Source: an uncultured bacterium | GTDB lineage: Bacteria; Bacteroidota; Ignavibacteria; Ignavibacteriales; Melioribacteraceae | Assembly (NCBI GenBank): GCA_937936675.1 | Contig: CALDDL010000281.1 | Coordinates: 1 to 64,000, forward strand | Reading direction: 5' to 3' | DNA: 64,000 nt | Shown: positions 16,938 to 29,014 of the stretch, in pieces | Position numbering within the stretch: position 1 is the first letter of the stretch | Layout: every line of letters begins with the position of its first letter | The notes under the pieces: model-generated | Database searches by the model: none | What the model was told of the DNA's origin: nothing | What the model saw: only the letters and a program-made list of their open reading frames with translations | Made by a program: the position numbers and the translations under genes

Positions 16938-19900
16938 ATGAGATTAAAAGTTCAAGAAAATAGAATAAAACAGATTGAAAAAATAACTATTGGTTTAGCC
17001 AGTCCCGATGATATTCTTTCGAGATCACACGGTGAAGTAACTAAACCGGAAACAATTAATTATCGCTCATTCCGACCGGAGAAAGATGGTTTATTTTGTG
17101 AAAAAATATTCGGACCCGTGAAAGATTGGGAATGCGCCTGCGGTAAATATAAAGGTATTAGATATAAAGGAATAGTTTGCGATAGATGCGGTGTCGAAGT
17201 AACTCTTAAAAGTGTACGCCGTGAAAGAATGGGGCATCTTGCTCTTGCAGTTCCCGTTGTTCATATCTGGTTTTTTAAGGCTTTGCCTTCTAAAATCGGT
17301 AATATTATTGGTATGACCACAAAAGAATTAGAAAAAATAATTTATTATGAATCTTATGTTGTAATTAATCAGGGTACGACCGGTCTAAAATATAAGGATT
17401 TAATTTCCGAAGACCAGTACTACGAGATTGTATCTTCCTTACCTCATGAGAATGATTCTTTAGAAAATACTGATCCAAATAAATTTGTTGCTAAAATTGG
17501 CGGCGAAGCTATTAAAGAATTATTAAAAAGAACTGATATCGATGGTGAATTTTCACGATTAAAAGATTTATTAAAAGAAGAAACATCACAACAGAAACGC
17601 GCAGATCATCTTAAGAGATTAAGAGTTCTAGAAGCATTCAAGGAATATGAAGGCAAAGTGCCAAATAAACCTGAATGGATGGTGCTTAGTGCTGTTCCGG
17701 TTATTCCACCTGAACTAAGACCTTTAGTGCCTCTCGAAGGCGGTCGATTTGCCACTTCTGATTTAAATGATCTTTATAGACGTGTAATTATTCGTAATAA
17801 TAGATTAAAAAGATTAATGGATATTAAAGCTCCGGAAGTAATCTTAAGAAATGAAAAAAGAATGCTTCAGGAAGCAGTTGATGCTTTATTTGATAATTCA
17901 AGAAGAGCAAGCGCAGTAAGAAGTGATGGTAATAGGCCACTTAAATCATTAAGCGATATGCTTAAAGGTAAACAAGGTAGATTCCGTCAAAACTTACTCG
18001 GTAAACGAGTTGATTATTCAGGTCGTTCTGTAATTGTCGTAGGTCCTGAATTAAAACTTCATCAATGCGGTTTGCCTAAAGATATGGGCGTTGAATTATT
18101 CAAGCCATTTATCATTAGAAAATTAATTGAAAGAGGACATTACAAAACTGTAAAAAGTGCTCGTAAAGCAGTTGATAGAAAAGACCCGATTATTTGGGAA
18201 ATTTTAGAGAAATTAATTGATGGTCATCCTGTAATGCTAAATCGTGCGCCAACATTGCATAGATTAGGAATTCAGGCATTCCAACCGATATTGATCGATG
18301 GTAAAGCAATTCAGCTTCATCCTATGGTTTGTACGGCATTCAATGCGGATTTCGATGGCGATCAAATGGCTGTTCACGTGCCTTTATCTTATGAAGCGCA
18401 ATTAGAAGCTTCTGTATTAATGCTCAGCAGTCATAATATTTTATCTCCTCAAAATGGATTACCGATTGTAGTCCCTACTCAAGATATAGTTCTTGGATGT
18501 TATTACTTGACTAAAGTAAAACCAAAAGATGGTCTTGGAGAAGGCAAAATATTCGGCTCCATGGAAGAAGCTATCATTGCTTATGATTTTAAAGTAATTG
18601 AATTACATGCTAAAATAAAGGTAATGATTGACGGTAAATTAGTTGATACGACTGTCGGTAGAGTAATATTCAATAAGATAGTCCCAAATGAGATGGGATA
18701 TATCAATGAATTACTAATAAAGAAACTCTTTAGCGGTTTAATTTACAAGATGTTTATTAAACTAGGCAACGTTGTAACAGCTAAATTTTTAGATGACGTA
18801 AAAGAATTAGGATATAGATATGCTACTGCTGCGGGTATTTCGATCAGCTTTAGTGATATGATTATCCCTGATGAAAAAGTAGAATTGATAAAAACATCAA
18901 ATGAAAAAGTAAATGCCATATTAAATGAACACGAACAAGGATTAATTACTGATGCCGAGCGTTATAATAAGATTATTGACGTTTGGACGCATACAACCAC
19001 AAGTGTTTCTGCACATTTGATGAATAGAATTAAAGCAGATAAAATGGGATTCAATTCATTATTTATGATGGTTGATTCTGGTGCTAGAGGTAATACCGAG
19101 CAGGTAAGACAGTTAGCAGGGATGAGAGGCCTGATGCAGAAACCGCAGAAGAGCTTAACTGGTCAATCAGGTGAAATTATTGAAAACCCAATTATTGCTA
19201 ATTTCAAAGAAGGGCTTTCTGTATTAGAGTATTTCATCTCTACTCACGGTGCTCGTAAAGGTCTTGCCGATACAGCATTAAAAACCGCTGATGCAGGCTA
19301 CCTTACAAGAAGACTATGCGATGTTGCGCAAGATATTATTATCACCGAATTAGATTGCGGAACTATTAGAGGCGTTTATATTACCGCTCTAAAAGAAAGT
19401 GAAATGGAAAGAGAACCACTTGCCGAAAGAATTACTGGCCGTGTTGCTCAAGAAGATATTTATGATCCTAAGACCGATGAATTATTAATTGAAGCTGGTA
19501 ATATCATTGAAGAAGATATTGCTGCTAAGATAGATGAACTAAATATTGATCAAGTATATATTAGAACAGTATTAACTTGCGAATCAAAACGCGGCGTTTG
19601 TTCTAAATGTTATGGAAGAAACCTAACTACCGGTCTATTAGTAGAGAATGGTGAATCAGTAGGTATAATTGCTGCACAATCAATAGGTGAACCGGGTACA
19701 CAGCTTACATTACGTACTTTCCACTTAGGCGGTACTTCATCACGTATTGCAAGTCAATCCGTTGTGGAATCTTCAATTGATGGTATTGTGAAATATGATA
19801 GAATTTCATTTGTAGAAAAAACTGATTTCTTCGGTAAAGCAAAAGTAGTTATTGGCAGAAGAGGATCGATTGGTATTTTCGATACTGATAATCGTCAAAT

Positions 19901-21194
19901 TAAGAAATTTGAAATTCCTTACGGTGCTGAATTAATGATCGATGATGACAAAGAGATTAAGAAAGGACAAGCTCTTTATAATCACGATCCTTATAATACT
20001 GTTATTGTTACTGATATAGCAGGAACAGTAAAGTATGAAGGTTTAATTGATACGGTTACTTTGCAGCAGATTGCAGATGAACAAACAGGACACGTTCAGA
20101 AAGTAGTTATAGAATCTAAAAACAAAGACCTAACACCAAGTATTAAAATTACTGATAAGAATGGCAATGAAAAAACATACAATATTCCTACTCGTGCTAA
20201 CTTATCGGTAGAAGAAGGTCAAGAAGTTCAAGCCGGTACTATCTTAGCTAAGATTTCTAAACAATCTTCTAAATCGAGAGATATTACTGGTGGTCTGCCT
20301 AGAGTAACTGAGTTATTCGAGGCAAGAAGTCCACATGATCCTGCTGTTGTTTCTGAAATCGAAGGTGTAATTAAATTCGGTGTTAAGAAGAAAGGTTCAA
20401 AAGAAATTATTGTAGAATCTTTTGATGGAACAATTCAAAAAGTATATAGTGTAGCTTATGGAAAGCATGTCCTCGTTCAAGAAGGAGATGAAATTCCGGC
20501 AGGCGAAAAAATAACTGATGGACCTATCGATCCCCGTGATATATTAAAGATCAAAGGTACAAATGCAGTTCAAGAGTATTTGGTTAATGAGATTCAGGAA
20601 GTTTATCGTCTTCAAGGTGTTAAAATTAACGATAAACATATTGAAGTAATCGTTAAGCAGATGCTTCAAAAACTAAAAGTTATATCTTCAGGTGATACTA
20701 AATTTATCGAAGAGGATTTAGTCGATAGAAATAAATTAGTAGAAGAAAACGAAAAGATGAAAAATTTAGTTTATGTAATTGATCCGGGCGGTTCAAAGAT
20801 TAAGCCCGATACATTAATAACGAAAACTAAACATCGTGAAATTGTAGCGGATCTAGCTAGAAAAAATAAAAAAGAAATTATAGTTAGAGATGCAGAACCT
20901 GCTACATTCGATAACATATTATTAGGAATAACACAAGCAGCACTTTCAACAGAGAGCTTTATTTCGGCAGCATCATTCCAAGAAACTACTAAGGTATTAA
21001 CTAATGCGGCAACCGAAGCAAGAGTTGATTATCTAATTGGTTTAAAAGAAAATGTTGTCATGGGTCATTTAATTCCTGCAGGTACCGGTCTTAAAAAGTA
21101 TAAGAATATCATCTTAACTGAAGAAGAATTAGCGGCGCAGGAAGAAAAAGCTAAAGCAGAAGAAGTAATTGCCGAAGAAAAGGAAACGGTTTAG
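16938..21194 (+). CDS. rpoC: DNA-directed RNA polymerase subunit beta'
   Basis: A 1418-residue beta' subunit. The N-terminal zinc ribbon has C66, C68, C81 and C84; the catalytic magnesium loop NADFDGDQM is at 469-477; the second zinc cluster includes [11 protein letters not shown]; the trigger-loop and bridge-helix region is around [20 protein letters not shown]. The C-terminal tail is glutamate/lysine-rich. AAGGAGA precedes the ATG. It ends the rplKAJL-rpoBC transcription group; no clear terminator is seen, but a promoter for rpsL follows within 60 bases. Confidence 0.98.
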   Translation: MRLKVQENRIKQIEKITIGLASPDDILSRSHGEVTKPETINYRSFRPEKDGLFCEKIFGPVKDWECACGKYKGIRYKGIVCDRCGVEVTLKSVRRERMGHLALAVPVVHIWFFKALPSKIGNIIGMTTKELEKIIYYESYVVINQGTTGLKYKDLISEDQYYEIVSSLPHENDSLENTDPNKFVAKIGGEAIKELLKRTDIDGEFSRLKDLLKEETSQQKRADHLKRLRVLEAFKEYEGKVPNKPEWMVLSAVPVIPPELRPLVPLEGGRFATSDLNDLYRRVIIRNNRLKRLMDIKAPEVILRNEKRMLQEAVDALFDNSRRASAVRSDGNRPLKSLSDMLKGKQGRFRQNLLGKRVDYSGRSVIVVGPELKLHQCGLPKDMGVELFKPFIIRKLIERGHYKTVKSARKAVDRKDPIIWEILEKLIDGHPVMLNRAPTLHRLGIQAFQPILIDGKAIQLHPMVCTAFNADFDGDQMAVHVPLSYEAQLEASVLMLSSHNILSPQNGLPIVVPTQDIVLGCYYLTKVKPKDGLGEGKIFGSMEEAIIAYDFKVIELHAKIKVMIDGKLVDTTVGRVIFNKIVPNEMGYINELLIKKLFSGLIYKMFIKLGNVVTAKFLDDVKELGYRYATAAGISISFSDMIIPDEKVELIKTSNEKVNAILNEHEQGLITDAERYNKIIDVWTHTTTSVSAHLMNRIKADKMGFNSLFMMVDSGARGNTEQVRQLAGMRGLMQKPQKSLTGQSGEIIENPIIANFKEGLSVLEYFISTHGARKGLADTALKTADAGYLTRRLCDVAQDIIITELDCGTIRGVYITALKESEMEREPLAERITGRVAQEDIYDPKTDELLIEAGNIIEEDIAAKIDELNIDQVYIRTVLTCESKRGVCSKCYGRNLTTGLLVENGESVGIIAAQSIGEPGTQLTLRTFHLGGTSSRIASQSVVESSIDGIVKYDRISFVEKTDFFGKAKVVIGRRGSIGIFDTDNRQIKKFEIPYGAELMIDDDKEIKKGQALYNHDPYNTVIVTDIAGTVKYEGLIDTVTLQQIADEQTGHVQKVVIESKNKDLTPSIKITDKNGNEKTYNIPTRANLSVEEGQEVQAGTILAKISKQSSKSRDITGGLPRVTELFEARSPHDPAVVSEIEGVIKFGVKKKGSKEIIVESFDGTIQKVYSVAYGKHVLVQEGDEIPAGEKITDGPIDPRDILKIKGTNAVQEYLVNEIQEVYRLQGVKINDKHIEVIVKQMLQKLKVISSGDTKFIEEDLVDRNKLVEENEKMKNLVYVIDPGGSKIKPDTLITKTKHREIVADLARKNKKEIIVRDAEPATFDNILLGITQAALSTESFISAASFQETTKVLTNAATEARVDYLIGLKENVVMGHLIPAGTGLKKYKNIILTEEELAAQEEKAKAEEVIAEEKETV

Positions 21195-21226
21195 GCACTT
21201 AACTTCATTTTTTCTATGGACTTAGC

Positions 21227-21255
21227 TTGACAAATTAAATAAATATATCTAAATT
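21227..21255 (+). promoter_or_regulatory. Promoter of the str operon
   Basis: A perfect TTGACA (21227-21232) is followed after 17 bases by TAAATT (21250-21255). It lies 50 bases before the rpsL start codon in the 111-base gap after rpoC. The same TTGACA-N17-TAAATY pattern precedes the tRNA-Tyr group. Confidence 0.7.
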
Positions 21256-21305
21256 GAAAGTCTGAATTTTTACTAAAAAGTCAAAATATTTTTGGAGGTT
21301 TTTAA

Positions 21306-21689
21306 GTGCCAACAATAAATCAGTTGGTTAGAAAAGGTCGTTTAGTTATTACGTCAAAGAATAAGGCACCGGCATTAGATGCTTGTCCTCAGAAGCGTGG
21401 CGTATGTACTAGAGTTTACACAACAACACCAAAGAAACCAAACTCAGCATTGAGAAAAGTTGCAAGAGTAAGATTAACTAATCACATTGAAGTAAGTGCA
21501 TACATTCCGGGCGAGGGACATAATCTTCAGGAGCATTCTATTGTTCTTATTAGAGGCGGAAGAATTAAGGATCTACCGGGTGTTAGATATCATATCATTC
21601 GAGGCACTTTAGATACAAGCGGTGTCGAAGATAGAAAGAAAGCAAGATCTAAATACGGAACTAAAAAACCTAAAGCAAGTAAGAAATAA
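21306..21689 (+). CDS. rpsL: Ribosomal protein uS12
   Basis: A 127-residue protein of the decoding centre; it monitors codon-anticodon pairing and is the classic streptomycin-resistance locus. [12 protein letters not shown] carries the lysine that is sensitive in the wild type, and [13 protein letters not shown] is the second resistance-associated loop; both read as wild type. The start is GTG 21306 after TTTGGAGGTTTTTAA. It is first in the str operon, with rpsG only two bases downstream. Confidence 0.98.
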   Translation: MPTINQLVRKGRLVITSKNKAPALDACPQKRGVCTRVYTTTPKKPNSALRKVARVRLTNHIEVSAYIPGEGHNLQEHSIVLIRGGRIKDLPGVRYHIIRGTLDTSGVEDRKKARSKYGTKKPKASKK

Positions 21690-21691
21690 TT

Positions 21692-22159
21692 ATGAGAAAG
21701 AAAAGAGCAGAGAAAAGATTTATTAAACCTGATCCTAAGTTCAACGATTTGCTTGTAGCTAAATTTGTTAACTATTTAATGTGGGATGGAAAAAAGTCAA
21801 CCATAAGAAAAGTACTTTATGATAGTTTTGATATTATAGAAGCTAAGACTAAGAAGCCCGCAATGGATATTTTCAAAAAAGCAATTCATAATGTCTCTCC
21901 ATTGGTTGAGGTAAGAAGCCGTCGTGTTGGTGGTGCAACTTATCAAGTTCCTATGGAAGTAAGACACGAAAGAAGAATAGCATTAGCGATGAGATGGATT
22001 AAGACATATTCACGCGATAGAAAAGATAAATCAATGGCCGCAAAAGTAGCTGCAGAATTAATGGATGCTGCTAATGGTGTTGGTAATTCAGTTAAGAAAA
22101 AAGACGATACACATAGAATGGCTGAAGCGAATAAAGCTTTTGCTCACTTCAGATGGTAA
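21692..22159 (+). CDS. rpsG: Ribosomal protein uS7
   Basis: A 155-residue primary binder of the 16S rRNA 3' domain, organising the head of the small subunit next to the E site. MRKKRAEKR at the start and GGATYQVPMEV and RRIALAMRWI in the middle are typical. The length equals that of many bacterial S7 proteins (156). The gene begins two bases after rpsL, so translation is probably coupled. In E. coli S7 is the autogenous repressor of this operon; no comparable intergenic structure fits in two bases here. Confidence 0.97.
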   Translation: MRKKRAEKRFIKPDPKFNDLLVAKFVNYLMWDGKKSTIRKVLYDSFDIIEAKTKKPAMDIFKKAIHNVSPLVEVRSRRVGGATYQVPMEVRHERRIALAMRWIKTYSRDRKDKSMAAKVAAELMDAANGVGNSVKKKDDTHRMAEANKAFAHFRW

Positions 22160-22183
22160 TTGAGGAAGGATATTAAGTAGTTA

Positions 22184-24280
22184 ATGGCAAAAAGAGTAGA
22201 AATATCGAAAGTTAGAAATATTGGTATTATGGCGCATATTGATGCAGGCAAAACTACCACTACAGAAAGAATCTTATTTTATACCGGTAAAGTTCACCGT
22301 GTGGGTGAAGTGCATGATGGCGCTGCTACTATGGATTGGATGGAACAGGAAAAAGAAAGAGGAATTACAATCACAAGTGCTGCTACTACAACATCTTGGA
22401 GAGAACATCAAATTAATATTATTGATACTCCCGGACACGTTGATTTTACAGTTGAAGTAGAAAGATCTTTAAGAGTACTTGATGGAGCTATTGCGTTATT
22501 TTGTGCGGTTGGTGGAGTTGAACCCCAATCAGAAACAGTATGGCGTCAGGCTGATAAATATGGTGTTCCTAGAGTAGCTTTTGTTAATAAAATGGATAGA
22601 ACCGGAGCAGATTATTTCCACGCTGTTGAAATGATGAGAGAAAGACTTGGTGCTAATGCAATACCGGTAGTTCTTCCAATTGGCGAAGGCGATTTATTTG
22701 TTGGAACTATTGATTTGATCTCGATGAAAGCAAGAATGTACACAGAAGATACTTCGGGCTTAACTTTTGAAGATGTAGAAATCCCAAAGAATTTAATGCC
22801 TTATGCAACAAAGCATAGAACTTTAATGTTAGAAGCAGTTTCTGATGTAGATGATTCATTACTTGAGAAATATCTCGAAGGTAAAGAAATTACTCCAGAG
22901 GAAGTTCGTGCTGTATTAAGAGAAGCTACAATCAAATTAAAAATTATTCCTGTGTTTTGTGGTTCGTCTTTCAAGAATAAAGGAATTCAAAAATTATTAG
23001 ATGCTGTGGTGGATTTTCTACCTTCTCCTTTAGATGCAGGTGAATTAGTAGCTCATCACATTAATAAAAACGACCAAGTTCTTATTAACATCACTGAAGA
23101 TGAACATTTTACCGGATTAGCTTTTAAGATTATGACAGACCCTTACGTAGGTAAATTAACATTCGTAAGAGTTTACAGCGGGAAATTAAAAGCAGGTTCT
23201 TACATTTACAATTCTGTAAGCGGTAAGAAGGAAAGAGTAGGTAGAGTGCTTCAGATGCATGCTAATACTCGTGAAGATATGGATGAGATTAGAGTTGGTG
23301 ATATTGCAGGTATTGTAGGTCTTAAATATACTAGAACCGGTGATACTTTATGTACCGAAGATGATGCTATTGTTCTCGAGAAGATGGTATTCCCTGAACC
23401 GGTTATTGAAATTGCAATCGAACCTAAAACAAAAGCGGATCAGGATAAGTTATCGGAATCTTTAGCTAAATTATCTGATGAAGATCCAACATTTAGAGTA
23501 AAAGTGAATGACGAAACAGGTCAAACTTTAATCGCGGGTATGGGTGAATTACATCTTGAGATTTTAGTTGACAGAATGAAAAGAGAATTTAAAGTTGATG
23601 CAAATGTTGGTAAGCCACAGGTTGCATATAGAGAAACTATTAGAAAAAGTGTTCAAGCTGAAGGTAAGTTTGTCCGTCAATCGGGTGGACGCGGTAAATT
23701 CGGTCATGTATGGTTGGAGCTTTCTCCAAATGAACCGGGTAAAGGATTTGAATTTGAGAATGCAATTGTTGGTGGTGTTGTTCCTAAGGAATTTGTTAAT
23801 CCTACAATGAATGGTATTATAGAAGCGATGAGAAATGGTGTAGTTGCCGGATTCCCAATGGTAGATATTAAAGTGAAATTGTTCGATGGTTCTTTCCATG
23901 AAGTCGATTCTGATGAAATATCATTCAAAGTTGCTGGTTCTATGGGCTTTAAAGCCGGTGCAAAAAATGCTGATCCCGTACTATTAGAACCAATTATGGC
24001 GGTAGAAGTAATTACTCCTGAAGAATATCTTGGCGACATTATGGGAGATATCAATTCAAGAAGAGGTAGAATTGAAGGTTTCCAATCCAGAAAAGATGCT
24101 CAGGTAATTAAAGCTAAAGTACCGCTTGCTGAAATGTTTGGATATGCTACAATCGTACGTTCTATGACTCAAGGAAGAGCGATATATTCAATGCAATTTT
24201 CACATTATTTTGATGTACCAAAATCGGTTGCAGAAGCGATTTCTGAAAAAGCTCAAGTGAAAAAATCAGAATCTGCTTAG
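22184..24280 (+). CDS. fusA: Elongation factor G
   Basis: A 698-residue GTPase that drives translocation of tRNA and mRNA and, with ribosome recycling factor, splits ribosomes. The GTPase motifs are G1 AHIDAGKT, G3 DTPGHVDF and G4 NKMD; domain IV has the loop [19 protein letters not shown]. The length is standard. The ATG at 22184 follows GAGGAAGGATATTAAG. It lies between rpsG and tuf as in the ancestral str operon, and is the only EF-G gene in this window. Confidence 0.98.
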   Translation: MAKRVEISKVRNIGIMAHIDAGKTTTTERILFYTGKVHRVGEVHDGAATMDWMEQEKERGITITSAATTTSWREHQINIIDTPGHVDFTVEVERSLRVLDGAIALFCAVGGVEPQSETVWRQADKYGVPRVAFVNKMDRTGADYFHAVEMMRERLGANAIPVVLPIGEGDLFVGTIDLISMKARMYTEDTSGLTFEDVEIPKNLMPYATKHRTLMLEAVSDVDDSLLEKYLEGKEITPEEVRAVLREATIKLKIIPVFCGSSFKNKGIQKLLDAVVDFLPSPLDAGELVAHHINKNDQVLINITEDEHFTGLAFKIMTDPYVGKLTFVRVYSGKLKAGSYIYNSVSGKKERVGRVLQMHANTREDMDEIRVGDIAGIVGLKYTRTGDTLCTEDDAIVLEKMVFPEPVIEIAIEPKTKADQDKLSESLAKLSDEDPTFRVKVNDETGQTLIAGMGELHLEILVDRMKREFKVDANVGKPQVAYRETIRKSVQAEGKFVRQSGGRGKFGHVWLELSPNEPGKGFEFENAIVGGVVPKEFVNPTMNGIIEAMRNGVVAGFPMVDIKVKLFDGSFHEVDSDEISFKVAGSMGFKAGAKNADPVLLEPIMAVEVITPEEYLGDIMGDINSRRGRIEGFQSRKDAQVIKAKVPLAEMFGYATIVRSMTQGRAIYSMQFSHYFDVPKSVAEAISEKAQVKKSESA

Positions 24281-24323
24281 TTAATAATATTAAAAACAAT
24301 TAGAAAATAAAAAGGAGAATCCG

Positions 24324-25529
24324 ATGGCAAAGGAAAAATTTGATCGTAGTAAACCCCACGTCAATATTGGTACGATCGGACACGTTGATCACGGAAAAAC
24401 TACATTAACTGCTGCCATTACAATGGCATTAGGTAAAAAAGGGCTTTCACAAGTTAGATCTTTCGATTCAATTGATAATGCTCCTGAAGAAAGAGAAAGA
24501 GGTATTACAATTGCTACTGCTCACGTTGAGTATTCAACTGAGAACAGACATTATGCACACGTTGACTGTCCTGGTCACGCCGATTATGTAAAAAACATGA
24601 TCACGGGTGCTGCCCAAATGGATGGTGCTATTTTAGTTGTTGCTGCTACTGATGGTCCTATGCCACAAACAAGAGAACATATTCTTTTAGCTCGTCAAGT
24701 TGGTGTGCCTAGAATAGTTGTTTTCATGAATAAAGTTGACATGGTTGACGATCCTGAATTAATTGAATTAGTTGAAATGGAGTTAAGAGAATTATTATCC
24801 AAATATGAATTCCCTGGTGATGATATTCCGATTATTAAAGGTTCAGCTTTACAAGCTCTTGAGGCTGGTACAAGCGATGCAGATCCTTCAGATCCACGTT
24901 ATCAGTGTATTTGGGATTTAATGCAAGCGGTTGATGATTATATTCCTCTCCCTGAAAGAGACGTTGATAAACCATTCTTAATGCCTGTTGAGGACGTTTT
25001 CTCAATCACAGGTCGTGGTACTGTTGCTACGGGTAGAGTTGAAAGAGGTTCTGTTAGAATTCAAGAAGAAGTTGAATTAATCGGTCTTGGTATTCATAAG
25101 AAAACAGTTGTTACCGGTGTGGAAATGTTTAGAAAAGAATTAGATTCAGCTATGGCTGGTGATAATGCCGGTATTCTTTTAAGAGGTGTTGATAAGAAAG
25201 AGATTGAAAGAGGAATGGTTCTTGCAAAAACCGGTTCCATTACTCCTCACTTAGTTTTTGAAGGTGAAGTTTATATCTTATCGAAAGATGAAGGTGGAAG
25301 ACATACACCATTCTTTAACGGTTACCGTCCACAGTTCTATTTCAGAACAACAGACGTTACAGGTGTAGCAGAATTACCGGAAGGAACAGAAATGGTTATG
25401 CCAGGTGATAGCGTTAAACTTAAAGTTAATCTTATTGCAGAAATTGCTATGGAAGAAGGTTTAAGATTCGCTATACGTGAAGGCGGCAGAACTGTTGGTG
25501 CCGGTGTTGTAACTAAAATTATTAAATAA
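24324..25529 (+). CDS. tuf: Elongation factor Tu
   Basis: A 401-residue GTPase that brings aminoacyl-tRNA to the ribosome. The motifs are [20 protein letters not shown] and NKVDMVDD; the C-terminal barrel ends [24 protein letters not shown] before the ATG is among the best ribosome-binding sites in the window, fitting the most abundant cell protein. Only one copy lies here, and the second site common in proteobacteria (after tRNA-Thr) is taken by rpmG instead. A 7-bp GC hairpin follows in the 71-base gap to rpsJ. Confidence 0.98.
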   Translation: MAKEKFDRSKPHVNIGTIGHVDHGKTTLTAAITMALGKKGLSQVRSFDSIDNAPEERERGITIATAHVEYSTENRHYAHVDCPGHADYVKNMITGAAQMDGAILVVAATDGPMPQTREHILLARQVGVPRIVVFMNKVDMVDDPELIELVEMELRELLSKYEFPGDDIPIIKGSALQALEAGTSDADPSDPRYQCIWDLMQAVDDYIPLPERDVDKPFLMPVEDVFSITGRGTVATGRVERGSVRIQEEVELIGLGIHKKTVVTGVEMFRKELDSAMAGDNAGILLRGVDKKEIERGMVLAKTGSITPHLVFEGEVYILSKDEGGRHTPFFNGYRPQFYFRTTDVTGVAELPEGTEMVMPGDSVKLKVNLIAEIAMEEGLRFAIREGGRTVGAGVVTKIIK

Positions 25530-25551
25530 AATTAAATAATTATGTTTTTTG

Positions 25552-25571
25552 GGGGAAGTTAATGCTTCCCC
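25552..25571 (+). terminator. GC hairpin between tuf and rpsJ
   Basis: GGGGAAG pairs with CTTCCCC around TTAATG. TTTTTT precedes the stem instead of following it, so it does not look like a terminator on the plus strand. It may be an mRNA-stabilising or processing element between the str and S10 operons; 3' stabilisation of tuf mRNA is possible. Confidence 0.45.
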
Positions 25572-25600
25572 TCAAAGAATGATTAAAAGGAGATTGTGAA

Positions 25601-25909
25601 GTGCCCGGTCAAAAGATCAGAATAAAGTTGAAATCATACGATCATATTTTAATTGATAAGTCAACTGAGAGAATCATCAAGACTGTAAAAACTACAGGTG
25701 CATACGTTTCGGGTCCGATTCCACTTCCAACAAAGAGAACTGTATTTACCGTATTAAGGTCTCCACATGTTGATAAGAAATCACGTGAGCAGTTTGAAAT
25801 TAGGGCTCATAAACGGATTATAGATATTCACAACTCAACTAACAAAACCGTCGATGCATTAGGTAAATTAGATATACCGGCGGGTGTAGATATTGAGATT
25901 AAGTTATAA
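25601..25909 (+). CDS. rpsJ: Ribosomal protein uS10
   Basis: A 102-residue small-subunit head protein that also acts as NusE, binding NusG and NusB in antitermination. The frame starts at GTG 25601 after [30 protein letters not shown] and [22 protein letters not shown] are typical. It is the first gene of the S10 operon, and rplC begins 11 bases after its stop. Confidence 0.97.
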   Translation: MPGQKIRIKLKSYDHILIDKSTERIIKTVKTTGAYVSGPIPLPTKRTVFTVLRSPHVDKKSREQFEIRAHKRIIDIHNSTNKTVDALGKLDIPAGVDIEIKL

Positions 25910-25920
25910 GGATTACATAA

Positions 25921-26541
25921 ATGCCTGGAATGTTAGCTAAAAAAATTGGAATGACTACAATATTTGCCGAGAATGGTAATGCTATACCTGTCTCTGTTCT
26001 TCAGGCAGGTCCTTGTATTGTTTATTCGGTCAAATCGAAAGATACTGACGGATATGAAGCCATTCAGCTTGGATTTGGTGAGAAAAAAGAAAAATCTGCT
26101 AATAAAGCGCAGCTTGAATATTATAAAAAGAATGGGTTGAAAGTGCCATTTTTATTACAAGAGTTTAGAAATTATGAGACTCCTAATTATAAAGTTGGCG
26201 ATGAAATTAAAGTGGAAATGTTTCAAGTCGGAGAAAAAGTAAAAGTATCCGGTAAAAGCAAAGGAAAAGGTTTCCAAGGTGTTATGAAACGTCATAATTT
26301 TGGCGGTGTCGGTGGAACAACTCACGGTCAAAGTGATCGTTTAAGAGCTCCCGGATCAATTGGTTCTTCATCTTATCCTTCAAGAGTTTTTAAAGGTATG
26401 AAGATGGCGGGTCGTATGGGTTTCGAAAATGTAACTGTAAGGAATCTTAAGGTTGTAAAAGTAGATACAGATAAAAATTTAATATTAGTTCAGGGTGCAG
26501 TACCCGGTGCTATTAATTCAATTGTTACCATTAATAAATAA
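25921..26541 (+). CDS. rplC: Ribosomal protein uL3
   Basis: A 206-residue protein that initiates 50S assembly and reaches towards the peptidyl-transferase centre. MLAKKIGMTTIF, GKGKGFQGVMKRHNF and RAPGSIGSSSYPSRVFKG are conserved; the last is the extended loop with the glutamine/serine region near A2451-type residues and linked to pleuromutilin resistance. It lies 11 bases after rpsJ and 10 bases before rplD. Confidence 0.97.
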   Translation: MPGMLAKKIGMTTIFAENGNAIPVSVLQAGPCIVYSVKSKDTDGYEAIQLGFGEKKEKSANKAQLEYYKKNGLKVPFLLQEFRNYETPNYKVGDEIKVEMFQVGEKVKVSGKSKGKGFQGVMKRHNFGGVGGTTHGQSDRLRAPGSIGSSSYPSRVFKGMKMAGRMGFENVTVRNLKVVKVDTDKNLILVQGAVPGAINSIVTINK

Positions 26542-26551
26542 TTGTGTGAAA

Positions 26552-27178
26552 ATGAAACTAGATGTTTATAAAGTTGACGGTACCAAATCTGGTGAAACTA
26601 TTGAGCTATCGAAAGATATATTCGAGATCGAACCTAATGACCACGTATTATATTTATCAGTGAAAGCGTATTTGGCTAATCAAAGACAAGGTACACATAA
26701 GGCAAAAGAAAGAAGTGAAGTAAGAGGCGGCGGTAAGAAACCATGGAGTCAGAAAGGAAGAGGCGGTGCTAGAGCCGGTACTTCTCGCTCTCCACTTTGG
26801 GTTGGCGGCGGTACTATTTTTGGACCTAAGCCACGTGATTACTCTCAGAAATTAAATAAAAAAGTCGTCTCTTTAGCTCGTAAATCTGCTCTTTCATATA
26901 AAGCTAAAGCTAATCAGATTGTTATTGTTGAAGACTTCAACTATGATTCACCTAAAACAAAGAATTTTGCAGATTTATTTGCTGCTCTTAATTTGACAGG
27001 TAAAAAGTCTTTATTCTTAACGGATGGTTATAAGGAAATAATTTATAAATCAGGCAGAAATATTCCAAAAGTAAATATCTTGGAAGCTAATAAAGCATCT
27101 GCTTATGATTTAGTAAATAATCAAGTAGTGGTTCTTCAAAAGAGTGCACTAAAATCATTAGAAAGTACTATTAATTAA
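26552..27178 (+). CDS. rplD: Ribosomal protein uL4
   Basis: A 208-residue protein whose internal loop lines the peptide exit tunnel; in E. coli it also represses the S10 operon. The loop KKPWSQKGRGGARAGTSRSP and WVGGGTIFGPKPRDYS are clearly seen, and the macrolide-sensitive type residues look normal. ATG 26552 is chosen because the longer frame from 26495 overlaps rplC. It is followed by rplW after 16 bases. Confidence 0.97.
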   Translation: MKLDVYKVDGTKSGETIELSKDIFEIEPNDHVLYLSVKAYLANQRQGTHKAKERSEVRGGGKKPWSQKGRGGARAGTSRSPLWVGGGTIFGPKPRDYSQKLNKKVVSLARKSALSYKAKANQIVIVEDFNYDSPKTKNFADLFAALNLTGKKSLFLTDGYKEIIYKSGRNIPKVNILEANKASAYDLVNNQVVVLQKSALKSLESTIN

Positions 27179-27194
27179 TATCTGGTTGATAAAG

Positions 27195-27491
27195 ATGCGA
27201 AATATTTTAATAAAACCTTTGATAACTGAAAAAATGACCGGCATTAGCGAAAAGGATCCTGCAAAATTTGGGTTTCTTGTGGATATTGATGCTAATAAGA
27301 TTTCGATAGCTAAATCACTTAAAGAGAAATTTAATGTAGATGTAGTTTCGGTTAATACAGTACGTTACAAAGGCAAAACAAAGACACAGTTTACCCGTAA
27401 AGGAAGATTTTCGGGTTCAACACCAAAGTTTAAGAAAGCGATTGTTACCTTGAAAGAAGGTCAAACAATAGATATTTTTGGACAAGCATAG
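27195..27491 (+). CDS. rplW: Ribosomal protein uL23
   Basis: A 98-residue protein at the tunnel exit, docking site for trigger factor and SRP. ILIKPLITEKM and NVDVVSVNTVRYKGK are typical, with the basic loop KTKTQFTRKGRFSG in the middle. ATG 27195 is preferred over an in-frame TTG nine bases upstream; both are near a weak ribosome-binding site. It is part of the S10 operon between rplD and rplB. Confidence 0.96.
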   Translation: MRNILIKPLITEKMTGISEKDPAKFGFLVDIDANKISIAKSLKEKFNVDVVSVNTVRYKGKTKTQFTRKGRFSGSTPKFKKAIVTLKEGQTIDIFGQA

Positions 27492-27517
27492 GATTTCCTG
27501 AATTGGAGCGAGTTTAA

Positions 27518-28342
27518 ATGGCAATTAGAAAATTAAAACCAAATACGCCCGGAACAAGATTTGCATCTTATTCTACTTTCGAGGAAGTTACTAAATCGAC
27601 ACCCGAGAAATCTTTAACGAGTCCGTTAAAGAAATCCGGCGGTAGAAACAGTGATGGTAGAGTAACTTCTCGACATAGAGGCGGCGGACATAAGAGAAGA
27701 TATAGAATTATCGATTTCAGAAGAGAGAAATTTGGTATTCCAGCAAAAGTATTTTCCATTGAATATGATCCGAACAGATCGTCAAGAATTGCATTATTAC
27801 ATTATGCCGATGGTGAAAAGAGATATATTATTGCACCTAACGGATTAAAAGTCGGTGATTCTTTAATGTCAGGACCCGGTTCTGAAATTAAAGTTGGAAA
27901 TGCACTTGCAATTAAAGATTTACCACTTGGCAGCACTCTTCATAACGTAGAGATTAAGCCGGGTAAAGGTGGACAGATAGGAAGATCAGCAGGTACAGCT
28001 ATTCAATTAATGGCTAAAGAAGGGAAAATGGCTACATTAAAATTACCTTCTGGTGAAGTAAGAATGGTTTCGGTAGAATGTATAGCTACTTACGGAAGTG
28101 TTGGAAATGCTGATCATGAGAATATTAGTTTAGGTAAAGCAGGCAGAAGCAGATGGTTAGGAAGAAGACCACATAATAGAGGTGTTACCATGAACCCTGT
28201 TGATCACCCGATGGGTGGTGGTGAAGGAAAGACTTCAGGCGGCGGGCATCCGGTTTCTCCATGGGGTCAAAGAGCCAAAGGATTTAAAACTAGAAAGAAA
28301 AAGAATCCAACTAATAAATATATTGTTAAGAGAAGAAAATAG
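27518..28342 (+). CDS. rplB: Ribosomal protein uL2
   Basis: A 274-residue protein needed for subunit joining and peptidyl transfer. [17 protein letters not shown] at about residue 50 and [13 protein letters not shown] around 225 (with the essential histidine) are conserved, and the basic tail [18 protein letters not shown] closes the protein. GGAGCGAG precedes the ATG. rpsS follows after eight bases. Confidence 0.98.
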   Translation: MAIRKLKPNTPGTRFASYSTFEEVTKSTPEKSLTSPLKKSGGRNSDGRVTSRHRGGGHKRRYRIIDFRREKFGIPAKVFSIEYDPNRSSRIALLHYADGEKRYIIAPNGLKVGDSLMSGPGSEIKVGNALAIKDLPLGSTLHNVEIKPGKGGQIGRSAGTAIQLMAKEGKMATLKLPSGEVRMVSVECIATYGSVGNADHENISLGKAGRSRWLGRRPHNRGVTMNPVDHPMGGGEGKTSGGGHPVSPWGQRAKGFKTRKKKNPTNKYIVKRRK

Positions 28343-28350
28343 AGTAGGAT

Positions 28351-28638
28351 ATGCCAAGATCAGTCAAAAAAGGTCCATTTATAAGCGTCAAATTAATGCA
28401 GAAAGTTAGAAAGCTCAACGAGACTAATCAGAAAAAGATTATTAAGACTTGGAGCAGAGCGAGTACAATTACTCCTGAATTCGTGGGACACACTATTGCT
28501 GTCCATAACGGTAAACAAATGATACCGGTGTATGTATCTGAAAATATGGTCGGTCATAAGTTAGGTGAGTTCTCTCCGACTAGAATATTCAGAGGACATC
28601 CGGGAACTAAAGCTGAAAAAGCGTCAAAAGTAAAGTGA
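28351..28638 (+). CDS. rpsS: Ribosomal protein uS19
   Basis: A 95-residue protein of the small-subunit head, near the A-site finger contact. [30 protein letters not shown] and [16 protein letters not shown] are textbook S19. TAGGAT precedes the ATG. It lies between rplB and rplV as in nearly all bacterial S10 operons, eight bases after rplB. Confidence 0.97.
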   Translation: MPRSVKKGPFISVKLMQKVRKLNETNQKKIIKTWSRASTITPEFVGHTIAVHNGKQMIPVYVSENMVGHKLGEFSPTRIFRGHPGTKAEKASKVK

Positions 28639-28654
28639 TTATAGGATAAAGATA

Positions 28655-28999
28655 ATGGAAGCTAAAGCTACTCATAGATATATTGGTTCATCACCACGCA
28701 AAATGCGCTTAGTGATCGATTTAATCAGAGGAAAATCTGTTAATCAAGCGATTGAAATACTTCACTTCAATCCTAAACATTCATCAAAGCCAGCTGAAAA
28801 AGTTTTACGTTCGGCTGTATCTAATCTTATGAATAAAGATGAAAATACAAAGCATGATGCATCGGATATGATTGTAAAAGAAGCATTTGTTAATCAAGGA
28901 CCAACATTGAAGAGGATTTCACCCGCGCCAATGGGCAGGGCTTATAGGATTAGAAAACGTTCTAACCACTTAACCATAGTGGTAGCAACAAAAAGTTAA
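28655..28999 (+). CDS. rplV: Ribosomal protein uL22
   Basis: A 114-residue protein that lines the exit tunnel with a beta-hairpin and is a site of macrolide-resistance changes. YIGSSPRKMRLVIDLIRGK at the start and GRAYRIRKRSNHLTIVV at the end are conserved; the hairpin loop PAPMGRAYRIRKR reads as wild type. The start ATG lies in the context AAAGATAATG. rpsC follows after 15 bases. Confidence 0.97.
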   Translation: MEAKATHRYIGSSPRKMRLVIDLIRGKSVNQAIEILHFNPKHSSKPAEKVLRSAVSNLMNKDENTKHDASDMIVKEAFVNQGPTLKRISPAPMGRAYRIRKRSNHLTIVVATKS

Positions 29000-29014
29000 T
29001 TTTAGGAGGATTTT